Below the pieces are notes generated by a model. It saw only the letters and a list, made by a program, of their open reading frames with translations. It was not told where the DNA came from and made no database searches. The translations under genes were made by a program, and so were the position numbers. Shown here in pieces: positions 13,800 to 26,040 of a DNA stretch of 64,000 nt. Location: positions 29,645,192 to 29,709,191 of the forward strand of contig OX463781.1 of assembly GCA_949825025.1 (NCBI GenBank), written 5' to 3'. The stretch comes from Siphlonurus alternatus (Eukaryota; Arthropoda; Insecta; Ephemeroptera; Siphlonuridae). Positions within the stretch are counted from its first letter, which is position 1. The number at the start of each line of letters is the position of its first letter.

Positions 13800-16690
13800 T
13801 ATTACATAGTTATAAACTTTTTGTCCACTTGCATTTCTTGATGTAAAAGAGAAATATTAAAAATATCACCATTTTTTACTTTCAATGAATTTTATTTTCT
13901 TAACTCATTAAAAAAAAAAAAAAAATACTGAGACTGTGAGTGACAAATTATTTTTGATCGCCAACCCCTCCTCAATTTCTCTTATTACTTAATTATTATT
14001 TTTTTATACATGCATGTTTATTCTTAAACTATTTTAAATTATTTAAATCTTAAAGTAAAATGGTCTTATTACATAGTACTTAAACTACTTAATCTTTATT
14101 ATAAGATTTGTAATACAAAATACAACAATTTTTTCATGCATGTATAAAAAAAAATAACACGATGAATAATAATATCTACTTTGATAATAAAGAGAAAATA
14201 TAAAATCAGGTAGATCGAAAATATTTTTTTTAAGATGCTCATACATTTTTAAAATGTACTACATAAATTATTATATTTATATTATATATAGTATACAATT
14301 TTCATTTAAGATAAAATAAAACTTAACTTTTATAAAGCCTAAAGGTGATTTTCATTGAAAGTAAATAAATATATATTTTATATATAATATATTTAAAAAA
14401 AAAAAGCTTTTAAAGGTATAATTTTTTTAACAGAAATAAATATAAAGAAGTTTTCTCGTTGAGTTAAATTGTAATAAAGTCTTGAATTGCCATTTGAACC
14501 ACCGGGCACCGTGATTTAATCCCACAGTGTGGTCTCAGCAGGCTTTAGAAGTAAAGGGCTATATAATATTAGCCGGCAGGTAAGTCAGGTAAGAACTTGA
14601 GTGTGTGAGTCTCTGAGAAGATATCTCTTGCTGCAAGTCCACTAGCACAGTTCAAGGCTACGTTCATGGCCCTGAAAATCAGAGCGTCGTTGTCGAGTTA
14701 TGTATTATAGCTCTCCCCCCCTTTTTTTTATTCACATAGTAAAAGTAATACAATGTTAAGCAATTAAAAAAAAATAGCAACATATCCTTAAGGCTATTAT
14801 AGATAGGTAAAAATTAATATTATAAATAATCAAAAATTAATATTATAAATAATCTACTTGTGAGTGGAGATATAAAGATATTAAATCTTTGCTCGTATGG
14901 TGTTGAGATATGACGCTTTACATACGTAATGGAGAACAAAGTCGAGCGTCGAGCGAGCGTTGATATCTCTTACTGTCCTGCGGCCTTATCATTTTATCTT
15001 CTCGCAACTCTTTACCGTGACACAGCTAGCACATCAGTATACAATAATATACAAGAAAAACTATGAGGCCCTGGGCTTCTTTATGCGCACCCACGATAAA
15101 TCAACACGCAACTTTTTATTATTATTATTTAATATAGAAACAGAAAATGATCCTTCAGGGCTAAAAAAACTAAAATTCTTTATTTAAACTTTGAATTGAA
15201 AATGTCTTTCTTGCTAAATTGCCGCAAGAAATTTAGTTACATTACACAACTTTTCATATTTTTTTTTCTATTTATTATTACTTGTGTTTCTCATTTATAA
15301 AGAGTTTAAAAGAGAAATAAAAAAAAATATGTGTATTGAAGGTAGGTAAAAGTTTCATTAAAACTCTGTGTCATGTTGACACTAATAGAAGTAAAATATA
15401 GAAGACTTACAAAAAATAAAAATATATTTTTAGTCCCATTACTATATAAAAATAAAATTTTACAACTAAACATTTTTTTGGTATAAGTAATAATATATAT
15501 TTCAAAGATGCATCCGATGTTTTAAAAATAAATATTAAGTTGAGGTGTAATAAAAATATTATCTTAATATTATATCTTTTATTATATTATATATAATAAA
15601 TTGATAAAAATTATATAGATGAAAAGCATTTAACAGGCTACAAGTGTTAGCAGCGTTTTAATCTTGTATCTTAAAGACCTTGAGAGCAATGAGACAATTT
15701 GGAAGATTAAAAAAGTTCAATGCGAGATAATTACGGGCGAGGCTTACCTGCGAACAGTCGCTACTACACAAAGGGGGGTCACAGGGCGTACCTCTCATCA
15801 GCTGAGAGCGGACCTCAATTGTTTTTTATAGACCACAATCGTGTGAACACAAGTACACTTTGGGGCAGTCACAACGTTGTCAATCATTTAATGAAGCGCT
15901 TTGTAGATTTTAAATTTGTGTTTCAATAAGAAAATGTTCGTAAATGCATAATCGATTAATGGATCAGATGAATAATCTTTTGTAAAGGTAACACAAAGAA
16001 AATCTTACTTTTGATTCTAACAAAGAGCTTAATTTGTATAAGATCTCTGATCTAATTTGAATATGTTTTCACGAACCAACCTAATTATTACTAAGAAGTT
16101 TCCATACTTGAATAGCGTAAGTCTTAAAATTCCTTGCAACGTATTATAACAAATCCCAACAAGGGTAATATATAATTAAGATGAAATTGATTAAAACATT
16201 AGCATATTTTTTGTAAAGATGAAAATCCATAAAATATTACTTAATTAAAATTCTATATAATTGAAAAATATTACTAACGATCCCTAAAGAAAAAAATATG
16301 TACTTTTACGTCTTAAAATTTATTTGCATTATTCTGATACTGAACAAGACTATATAATATATATATATATATATATATCTGCTGTGTCACCTACCAGACC
16401 AGTCAAGTGTCACATTCGTAACAGACACGTGATTTATGTAACCATTTTTTTTTTACCTGATTATGTGCAGTTTTATGTTATTATAGTTTTGAATGGGCTA
16501 TATAAAAGATGCTATTGCGATTTGAGTAATATTGTCATTTTTATACTTAAGTAATTAAATAAATAACAATGATATAGACGTTTAAATAAAATAATAATGA
16601 ACTTAACAATTTTTTATTTGTAAATTTACTTAACTTTTTCTTCTTATTTTCTTCTTATTATTTATTTTGCACAGCAACCTCCAGTTAAAT
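13800..16690. other. AT-rich intergenic stretch
   Basis: No gene recognised. It includes a 23-bp AAAAATTAATATTATAAATAATC-type unit twice in tandem near 14,809-14,854, GC-richer text at 14,500-14,700 and 15,720-15,860 without a convincing frame, and a (TA)n run at 16,354-16,378. Confidence 0.5.
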
Positions 16691-16691
16691 C

Positions 16692-16693
<2 letters not shown>

Positions 16694-16774
<81 letters not shown>
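16694..16774. repeat. (TA)n microsatellite
   Basis: About 40 uninterrupted TA dinucleotides. Confidence 0.95.
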
Positions 16775-16778
<4 letters not shown>

Positions 16779-17690
16779 CTAGTAAAATTATATTTAATTT
16801 TTTTAATTAAAAAAGACAAAACTTGTTATTTTATAATAAGTTTTTTGCTACTTCTGACTATCTAACAATTACAACCTGTCAATTTTTTTAATAGGACTGT
16901 ACCTACTTGTATAAATAATGACTGTTGTTAATTTGCAAGTACAAGTAATTGTCATATTTCATGTCAAACAACCATATTTTACACTCACCTTTATTTAACA
17001 GTTGAATAATTGCACTTCATTAACACGTTTACTCTATATGCTACTTATGTATATACGGTATAATGTCATGTAGATCTCGTCAAGGTAATAAATAACAACA
17101 TGCGATGTTTTGACTCATACTTTATTATGTTAAATTTAAATTTAAGAAAGTTTGTTATTAAATGTACGCGTAACAAAAATATTTAGTTTACATTTTAGAC
17201 AAATAAATTTTCATATTATTATAAATATATTTTTTAAACTGACAAGTATAATAAAATTTCAACATTAGTAAGTTTTAACCTTAATATATTTAGGTAATAG
17301 AATGAATATAAAAAAAATAACAACACATAAAGGTATATGATAGAAAAAAAAGAAGAAGAAGGGTTTTACTTGAAATGTAATTTAACGGTTGCTTCACGCA
17401 TAATGAAATTCATACGCAGCTCTCTCTAAGGAGATAAACTGAAAAATAATGTTTAAATTCTTATAAAGTCAACGTCATATCATATAACCCCAGCGGGTGG
17501 GTATAAAGTCAACAAAAATAAATAACAACAAAAATGAGGTAAATCTTAAAAATGTTGTAGACACATTTCAAATATTATAAATTTTAGTTACGTAAAAAAA
17601 AAATAGTTTTCTCACCACTTACGAATGTTTAAGATGGGATACGAACCTGGGAGCTAACATTAGAGATATTCATCGTAGTCGGTCTGTTGT
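16775..17690. other. AT-rich intergenic stretch
   Basis: Nothing recognised. A minus-strand GGTTCGTATCCC near 17,640-17,655 resembles a Pol III B box, but no tRNA fold or correctly spaced A box was found. Confidence 0.5.
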
Positions 17691-17865
17691 TAGGTGCTTG
17701 ATAAATGACCTGCTGCTAGCCTCGGCAATTACACCGACAATTAAGCGGAGGCTGAGCGGCTTGTTGCTTGCCTCTGCCCCCGGGCTTTTAAGGTTGGGGG
17801 CGGGAGGCGGCGACCGGTTACCTCCCGGAACCTCCACCAGACTGTACAACAATACCATGTCAAGA
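17690..17865. promoter_or_regulatory. GC-elevated pocket with GC box
   Basis: A GC-rich island with GGGGGCGGG at 17,796-17,804 and several CpGs in GGAGGCGGCGACCGG. Short frames of about 62 codons exist on both strands and are uninformative. Promoter, enhancer or non-coding exon are possibilities. None can be shown. Confidence 0.3.
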
Positions 17866-19816
17866 AGATTTAGATCTTACAAAAAGTAAATATCATCTTT
17901 AACCCCTTGTTTAAAAAAAATCCATCCCCTTAATTTTTAGCTTTATTTGGACAATAAAAGTTTGACATTGCGTGTATAAAAGCAATTGAAAGAGAATAAT
18001 CAAGTGTTGTGTTTTTGTGCTGTTGTTTCTTATATACAGACTTGAGTAGAAGACACTCAGCGACCATGCAAGTCCCAGTTATCTCAGCTCATTTCTTCTT
18101 CTGTTGCCGTGCGTTCCATTAGCAAAATTAGTCCACTCTCCCAATTACACTCTCTGACAGGCTTGGCTGCTGCTGCTGCCGCAATGTTCCATCCACCCAA
18201 CAAAAACCTTAAAGATAAAAAAAAAGAAAGAAACACCGTAGAAATACCCAATTACCTAAGAACAAAAAAAAAAAATGTTGTCATGAAAAAAATAAATAAG
18301 TACATAAAATATTTTTTTAGTTAATTACTGAAGGTTAAAAACAAAATTAGATCAACTTTATAGTATATTTTATTATACTAAATAAACTAAATTTATTACA
18401 TACTAAATTCTTATTTAACATTTTTACTATCATCAGAAATTGGTATTTTAAAATAGGGTTGTAGCCACAGGGTAATTTATACCCTATGAGACGTCTTGTT
18501 AAAATAAATAATATCTAAATAATCTTTTTTTTTTATTTTAAATATAAACTTAAATATTTACATTTACATCGGTGCATTTTATCTTAACTGCATATTATAC
18601 ATAATATGTATATAAATACCAAAGAATTACTGCATGCAATTTACCACAAGACAATGATGATTATAGGTCTTAAAAAAGTAATACCATTACTATTCAAATT
18701 TGAACTTTTTTTTTTACCCTAAGTTATAAAAGTCAGTACGGTCTAGTCAAGATGGAAGTAGCTATTTTTTAAAAGGGGGGTCCAACATACTACTTATCTC
18801 ATTCTTGAAATATTTAATATGGAAATTTGTGTGGATCTCTAAAGAGTAGCTGTTAAAAAATACGGTGGTTTGCTCACGCGATATCACTTTTGTCTCGTTT
18901 GCTGGAGGCCTTCAATGTAGACTGAGTCTCCTGACGCGACTTGCCAACTAAAAGAAGCAAATTTCCCTAAGGACCTTTGTTTGCACATTGCACGCTAAAG
19001 TAGGTAACAATAATAACAGCAACAATAGGCTAGACAAAACACACAACAATATTCACCAAGACTGCAGTACTCACATAAATTAATATTTTTTTCTACCGGA
19101 AGGAGCCGGAAGTAACATTTTATGTTAATAAGTCAAGTCTGAAACATTTGAGTTATAAGAATTTAAACTTTATGTGAAGTTGTAGAATTAACATTCTCAT
19201 AATGATAGCCGGAAACAGTACACTTCTGGTTAATTCTGAAGTTTTTAAACTGTATTTCAGAGATTTAATCTGCACCTAATAAAAGTTTAAATATATTACT
19301 ATATAATAGGTAGACTTAACTTTAAAAAAAAAATATATATGACGTCATTTAAATTCATGATTTTTAAAAAGTGTCTGATCATAAAAATTTACAATGTATT
19401 ATAAATTAGTTTTTTTAATGAAAACACAATGTAAGTAACTTACATTTTTAGCTAATGTAAAAGGAAGTATATAAATATTAAACTCTAAGTAGTTTCCCTT
19501 GTTATAAGACTTTTTTATTTTCTCTAGTATACTAAAAGTTCATGAATTGAGAGTGAAAACTATTTATATTTATAAATATTTTAGTAATCATTACTGAAAC
19601 AATATTATTTATTTATATTCATGTATAATATATATTCTATTTTATGTGTTATGTTAAAAAAATTCTGTATACGGCGGTACGCATAGCAAACTATATACAG
19701 TAAAAAAAAAAGACAAAGTAACAAAATAGACATCTTACTTTCCGATAGCTGCATCTATATAAGAAGAAGTGCTTCTACCATGCACTCATCTAGTGGTGGA
19801 GAAAAGGAGAAGGCAA
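17866..19816. other. AT-rich intergenic stretch
   Basis: No gene recognised. A plus frame around 18,060-18,320 contains six alanines from a GCT/GCC run and then becomes Lys/Asn-rich. It has no plausible ATG near its start and is treated as chance. ACCGGAAGGAGCCGGAAGT at about 19,095 resembles the end of the element at 37,418-37,583. GC-richer text lies at 18,870-19,010. Confidence 0.5.
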
Positions 19817-20084
19817 CACGGAAAAAAATATATACTAGGGTTGAAATCGTTATTTCATTATCGTCTATTTAAAATCACCTGACATTTTTATTAAAGACTA
19901 TAACTTATCATAATTTCATGCTTAGGATTCAGAAAAATAGGCCTAATTAGAGAGTGAAATTATATTGTTTTGCCATGCATCTGCCGGATTAGAACCCATT
20001 TTATAGGTTATATAAGCTTATAGCAAGTCTCAAATTTTATATAAAAATATCTATTATAGCATGTTTGAATTCAATGGGACCAAA

Positions 20085-20545
20085 GAATTGAATCTAAACG
20101 GAATTGAGAATTGAATCTAACGCGGAATTGAATCTAAAACAAAATGGCGGATTTTTGTGGTGGGGAGTGCAACAAAAGTTATAAAAGAGATATGGCAACA
20201 CTGTTTTAGATTCGTTTCCACTTTAGATTCATTTCCCCCCTCAATTTTTATTTGAATAATTATAAAAGTAAACAACTCAAAAATAACGGAATTGAATCCA
20301 AAGAGCAGGGAATTGAATCTAAAGAGCGATGAATTGAATCTAAAAGTGGGGCAATGAATCTAATACTGCGGAAACGAATCTAAAGACAGGGGAATTGAAT
20401 CTAAAACTGAGGAAATGAATCTAATACTGCGGAAACGAATCTAAAGGGTGAAGATTTGAATCTAAAAGTGGGGAAATGAATCTAATACTACGGAAACGAA
20501 TCTAAAGAGTGAGGAATTGAAACGAAAACTGAGGAAATGAATCTA
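20085..20545 (+). repeat. Left GAATTGAATCTAAA motif array
   Basis: Roughly twenty copies of a motif of GAATTGAATCTAAA or GAAATGAATCTAATAC type are joined by short variable linkers (AGCGG, GTGGG, ACTGCG and similar). Copies read forward at 20,085-20,140, reverse (TTTAGATTCGTTTCC) at about 20,204-20,240, then forward at 20,285-20,545. Each motif carries a GAATC or GATTC core, and the linkers vary more than the core. Confidence 0.9.
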
Positions 20546-23026
20546 AACATTAAAGTACAATGTAAACATTTATATAAAGCTGATTTCTCTTTTAGGAAAA
20601 ATGTAGCAATAAAACGAAACGGAAATTCGTTAGACAGTAAAACGAGTGGAGATGTCGTTTCCTATTATATCACAAGTAATGGTTCGATTGTTGAGAGTTC
20701 GACTCTTTTTCAAATGATATTTTTTATTTAGGGAGTTTCCACATATCCCAATTTCACACCAATTGATTTATGCTTAATTTTAAACATATTTTAATTAAAA
20801 GTAATTATTATTGTTGACAAATAATTTTCAAGCCTATATATTTCTTATTAGTTGAATAAAATAATTCATATAATTCATTATTTCCATCATGATACGAGTG
20901 TATAAATTTTATTCATATAAAAATATTTTTTAAATGCAAAAATTTATACACGCTTTTTTAAATTTGTAAATAATTGTTTTATTATTTATATAAAAGGCAA
21001 TTATTTTAAAGTGTTTTAAAAAAGTACATAAGAACAAACCAGTTGATATTATGAAAACATGCTTTTAGCATTATATACTACAGAATTTTTTTCTGTCATA
21101 AGTCTAGTGATATTTTTTTAATTCTTCGATAGTTAATGAAGACAAGTTCTAATAATCCATCAGACGACAGAATTTATAACATTTAAGCAACATTTTGCTT
21201 AAATTAGATACACTTCCATGTTCACAAGTAGGCTAATAGAAGCATGCAATCAACGTTCAAACACAAGCTAATCTCCTGTAGAATATTATTGCCAAGCAGC
21301 AACTTTGTCGCACAAAGTATATCGCTTCATCATAACAATAATTAATATATCTTCCGTTCCATTTGAAACAAATCGTACGATAGCTATTTTCAACTGTCTG
21401 TGTATTTGATTTTTAATATACACACATCCTATCTTGCTACTTACTGATTTGTATAGGAAATAGATAAAAAGCAATCACAAATGGAAATTACATAGACAAT
21501 GTAGGGCTTCATCACTACGTCATTTCCTAGCATTTCTATATAATTACAAATGTTCATATTATTTATATATTTCCTCATTTTCATTGTAAATATAGTAATA
21601 TTTAGTAAATGTTATGTTATTTGTTTAGCTTCAATTTGCATTAATATTTCAAGATTATAACATTACAATTTTAAAATAATTTAGTGATAACTAAGTCTAT
21701 AAATGAGCACAATATACTGATACATTAAACTTGATAAGGGAGTTGACAGTTGTTGCGGGTCTTAATAGAATAATGGGTGCACAGGCATCAAGAGTTGCAA
21801 ATTTTGAAATTCATGAATTCGCTTTTAAAACATTTTAACTTCCCATGAAACACGTTTCAAATCTTTCAAAACTGCCTCCATATAGTATTCATTCTTCAAG
21901 AGAAATTATTACAGTTACATTGAATTACTCAGTAGACTTAAACGCTGAAATTATTTATAAATTGTAATTAAATTGGGTTAAAAAAATTAAAAAAAGTTAT
22001 CATACGACTTTTTTATTTTGTATAATAATATAAATCAATATAATTAAAATAAAAATATAATATATATTATATAATTTTACATAATTAGCATAACCTTATA
22101 TTATAATTGACGGTTTTAATAAGGGGGCCAACTTAACGGTAAGAACCCCCTGCCCTCTTCTTTCGAAAAGTCGTTTTTTTCTATCCAAATCATTTATTAA
22201 AGAAATAGATGCTAATTATTCTATTTTAACCAATCAGGTAAGACTGCGCGCCAAAATTCAAACATGCAATTTTAAACGATTTTAAGCTGCTTAAATGCGA
22301 CTGGAGTAATTTATTTGAAAATTTATTCCTATTTACAGTAACATGGTTTACAGAAGACCGGCTAAAAATTAAGATTCACAAACTACTACATTAGCACGTG
22401 AAGAATTAATGACGTAATTAACAGAATTATTATAAATAGTTATAATAAAATCATAAAACGATACCTCTGCAAAATTAAACACATATGATTTACCAATAGT
22501 TATCATAAGATACGTTGATAAGTACTAATCAGACTTAAGAAATTAAATTAATATAACGGAATCAATTAAAAAAATTAAATGTCACATTTTTAAATTATGT
22601 GGGATAATAATCAGAGCTCGCAATCAATTTATTTTTAAATTTAATTTAAGCATTAAAAAAAAGTTAATAATCACTAGTCACAAAAACTTGATTAGTGCAA
22701 GAAAAATTAATGATATAATTAATTTAATTTCTAACTTATTATATAAAAAAAAAGACTGCTCGAAATTGAAACACAATTGTTGTAAGAGATCTAAAAAAAA
22801 ATACCATAAGATAGTTGATAACTTCGAGGCACACACAATATTTTGAATTATTATTACATATTTAACTCAATAAATTAAATGTAAATTTTTGAATTATATT
22901 ATAGTTTTATAGTGCAAGATTGACCTCTTTCAATTAAATCAATTTACTACCAAATTTAATTTTAAATATAAAATTATATACGTTGATAACATTTGAGTCA
23001 CAAATTAAAAATGGATCAAATATATA

Positions 23027-23334
23027 TGGAGCATTTTTTTTTTATTATTATTGAAGAAATGGATAGAGGGTGCAAAGTATTGTATGATACCCACTGCCCT
23101 GATTTTTTTCAGATATTTTACAGACTGGGATTTTTTTTAAAATATAATATAGAATGTTCTTTTTGTGAGGTCACGAGACGGCAAGTCCTACCTCTTTCCT
23201 AAGGTGTGCGCCTCGTGACGTCACAAAAAGGACTTTCAATAATAATTGTCTGAAAAAATCTTAAAAAACTCATGGTAGCATAACTTTGCACCCTTAATCC
23301 ATTTCTGCAATAAAAAAATAAGGACGATACGCCA
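23027..23334. mobile_element. Family-A MITE, copy 2, at the palindrome centre
   Basis: About 308 bp with the family ends: left TGGAGCATTTT then ATGGATAGAGGGTGCAAAG, right CTTTGCACCC then ATTTCTGCAATA and GATACGCCA. It has an extra inner stem: TTTTTGTGAGGTCACGAGACG (about 23,159) pairs with CGCCTCGTGACGTCACAAAAA (about 23,209). It sits close to the turning point of the 2.9-kb inner palindrome and so may form part of the loop. Confidence 0.8.
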
Positions 23335-24432
23335 TTAACGCAATTGAATGAATTAAATTGTATACAAAAAAAAAAACATTAAAAAAATTATTATTAAATA
23401 AATAAATATAATATAATTTGGGTAATTTGATTAATGCTTTTTAATAACACATTAATTTCTTTTTGTTCATTTTATTAATTAATCACGTAGTAATTAATAA
23501 ATTATTTCATGTCTCGTGATTTTCATTTTTCAGCTGATCTTGTAAAAAATGTCTTACTGTACCTTGGCTTACATTTTGGAAAGAATGGATGGGGGTTTGG
23601 CTATAAAACTATTAATTTTAAAAATAAAATTTTTATTTTTTAATTTTTTTCCGTTACATTAATTCAAACAAGTTACCATGTGTGACTCAAACTAGTCACC
23701 CAACGTTTCTTATTGTATCTATTATGTATCTTATGTGTTTAAATTTTTTAAAAGTTTTATTAACTGCGTAATATATTATGTAATAAAATATAATTTCATT
23801 CAATAACGTCTTTAATTTTTCTCGGGCTAATCAAGTTATTTGTTATTTCACCATTGATTTGTGGGTTTTAGTTGTTTTTTTTTTTAGAAAATGCTACAAA
23901 CTTTAAAATTAAATTTTGTAGTAAAATGATGGAGGTCAATCTAACTATAAAACTTTAATATAATTAAAAAATGTACATTTAATTTAATGAGTTAATAATT
24001 AAATAAAAATTCAAATAATTGTGTGCCTCGAAAATTATCAATATCTTTTAATCTTTTGGTATTTTTTTTTTATATATAAAATCTTGCGTGTGTTTCAATT
24101 TCGAGAAGTCTGCTGAACTTTTTTTATATAATACGTTTTAAATTAAATTAATTATATCATTAATTCTGCCCGCACTAATCAAGTTGATTGTGACTCGTAA
24201 TATTTAACTTTTTTTAATATGCTGAATCTAAAATTAAATTTGGAAGTAAATTGATAGAGGTCTGATTATTATAACACATAATTTAAAAAATAATAATGTG
24301 CCATTTAATTTTTGAAATTCCATTATACTAAATCAATTTTTTATGTCTGATTCGAACCTATCAACGAATCTTACATGATAAATATTGGTAACTCATATGT
24401 GTTTAATTTTGGAGAGGTATCGTTTTATGAAT

Positions 24433-24651
24433 TTATAATATAATATAATATAATATAATATAATATTATATTATATTATATTATATTATATTATATTATA
24501 TTATATTATATTATATTATATTATATTATATTATATTATATTATATTATATTATATTATATTATATTATATTATATTATATTATATTATATTATATTATA
24601 TTATATTATATTATATTATATTATATTATATTATATTATATTATATTATAA
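24433..24651. repeat. (TATAA)n / (TTATA)n array
   Basis: About 6 units of TATAA turn at a single point (near 24,466) into about 36 units of TTATA, so the tract itself is a small palindrome. It interrupts the right arm of the inner palindrome. The left arm lacks a tract of similar length, so it expanded after the arms formed. Confidence 0.9.
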
Positions 24652-25154
24652 TAAAATAATAATAACACTCTTAATTACTTCATTAATTATTCACGTGCTA
24701 ATCTAGTAGTTTGTGAATCTTAATTTTTAGCTGGTCTTCTGTAAACCATGTTACTGTATCTAAGATTAAATTCTCAAATAAATTACTCCTGTCACAACTA
24801 TATAAAGCACCTTAAAATTGTTTAAAATTGCATGTTTGAATTTTGGCGCGCGCTCTTACCTGATTTGTAAAAATAGAATAATAAGCATATATTTCTTTTA
24901 TAAACAATTTGGATAGAAATTAAAAACGACTTTTCAAAAGAAGAGGGGAGGGGGATCCTACCGTTAAGTTGGCCCCTTATGAAACCGTCAATTATAAGGT
25001 TATGCAAATTGCACTAACGAAAATATTAATGGCACAAAGCAGCACAAACGATACAGCAATTTTGAACTATTTTTGAAAACGTGGTGGGGGCTGGGGGACT
25101 ATATGTTCATGCATGGTGATACTATATTATTTTATTTTTGTAACATTTGTTTTT

Positions 25155-25995
25155 TGATTTAGAAGATTCGTTTTCGCAGTATTAGAATCATTTCCCCACT
25201 TTTTAGATTCGTTTCTGCAATATAAGTTTCAATTCTCTACTTTTAGATTCATTTCCCCTCTATTTAGATTCAATTACGCACTTTTAGATTCATTTCTCCA
25301 TTTTTAGATTCAGTTCCTCACACTTTAGTTTCGTTTTCGCAGTATTTGATTCAATTTCTCACTTTTAGATTCGATTCCACACTCTTTAGATTCGATTTCG
25401 CACTTTTAGATTCATTTCCCCACTTTTAGATTCGTTTCCTTAGTTTTAGATTCAATTCCCCACTTCTAGATTCGTTTCTGCAGTATTAGATTCATTTCCC
25501 CACTTTTAGATTCAATTCCTCACTCTTTAGATTCGTTTCCGCAATATTAGATTCAATTCCCTACTTTTAGATTCATTTCCCTTCTCTTTAGATTCAATTC
25601 TGCAGTATTAGATTTATTTCCTCAGTTTTTGATTCATTTCTCCTCTCTTTAGATTCGTTTCCTCACTTTTACATTTGTTTATTATCTTTTTAGATTTGTT
25701 TTCGCATTCTAAAGGGTGAGGAATTGAATCTAAAAAGTGAAGAATTGAATCTAATTCAGGCGGAATTGAATCTAAAAGTAGGGAAACGAATCTAAAAAGT
25801 GAGGAATTGAATCTAAAGAGTGGGGAAATGAATCTAAAAAGTGAGGAATTGAATATAAAAAGTGTGGAATTGAATCTAAAAGTGGAAATTTAGTACAGTG
25901 TTTCCGTATCTATTTATAATTTTTTTTAGCACCCCCAGCACAAAATTCCGCCATATTGTTTTAGATTCAATTCCGTTTAGATTCAATTCCGGGGA
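25155..25995 (-). repeat. Right TTTAGATTCAATTC motif array
   Basis: Inverted counterpart of the left array and about twice as long. Copies read TTTAGATTCATTTCCCC or TTTAGATTCAATTCC at 25,160-25,690, switch to GAATTGAATCTAAA at 25,705-25,885, and switch back at 25,957-25,990. The mirrored switch points match those of the left array, and copy number has diverged. Confidence 0.9.
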
Positions 25996-26040
25996 GCCGA
26001 ATTCAATTCCATTTCGACGGTGATGTATTTTTTCTCCGTG

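Larger units (their letters stand above)
22085..25010. repeat. Inner 2.9-kb palindrome built of about 340-bp tandem units
   Basis: The left start (GCATAACCTTATA..ATTGACGGTTT, AAGGGGGCCAACTTAACGGTA) is mirrored at the right end (TACCGTTAAGTTGGCCCCTTA..AAACCGTCAATTATAAGG, ending about 25,010). The match continues through a TTGGCGCGC-type box (complement at about 22,245), the CACGTGCTAAT box (complement about 22,391) and the TGTGTGCCTCGA box (complement about 22,835). Within the right arm the phrases CTAATCAAGTT, AAATTAAATTT and a GAGGTC box recur about every 340 bp (starts near 23,460, 23,810, 24,150 and 24,680, the last pair separated by the TATAA tract). So each arm is a diverged tandem array, facing the other. 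Confidence 0.75.
19817..26040. mobile_element. Fold-back type element with inverted motif arrays (about 6.2 kb)
   Basis: The outer ends match as inverted repeats: left CACGGAAAAAAATATA (19,817) against the complement of the right end, CACGGAGAAAAAATACATCA (ending 26,040), then TTGAAATCG against TCGAAATGG. Inside, both arms carry GAATTGAATCTAAACGGAATTGA, a box around ATGGCGG (20,141-20,150; complement about 25,948-25,957), and arrays of a 14-bp motif of GAATTGAATCTAAA type spaced about 17-25 bp. Read inward from either end, motif orientation runs forward, reverse, forward. Next come 22,085-22,980 and its inverted counterpart up to 25,010. The left arm holds about 1.5 kb (20,546-22,084) where the right has only about 140 bp (25,011-25,154). 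Long inverted repeats made of short internal repeats are the hallmark of fold-back elements. No transposase frame is visible, so it looks non-autonomous. Superfamily and target duplication are unresolved. Confidence 0.75.

Noticed and set aside
17630..17700. GGTTCGTATCCC (minus strand) as a tRNA or SINE B box
   Set aside because: No A box at the right distance and no clover-leaf pairing.
20085..20545. Regular short repeats with variable spacers resembling a CRISPR array
   Set aside because: Spacers are only a few bases, motif orientation flips, the array is mirrored 5 kb away, and the context is eukaryotic. It is part of a fold-back element.
20680..20710. GGTTCGATTG and AGTTCGACTC as tRNA T-arm remnants
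   Set aside because: No acceptor or anticodon stem found around them.
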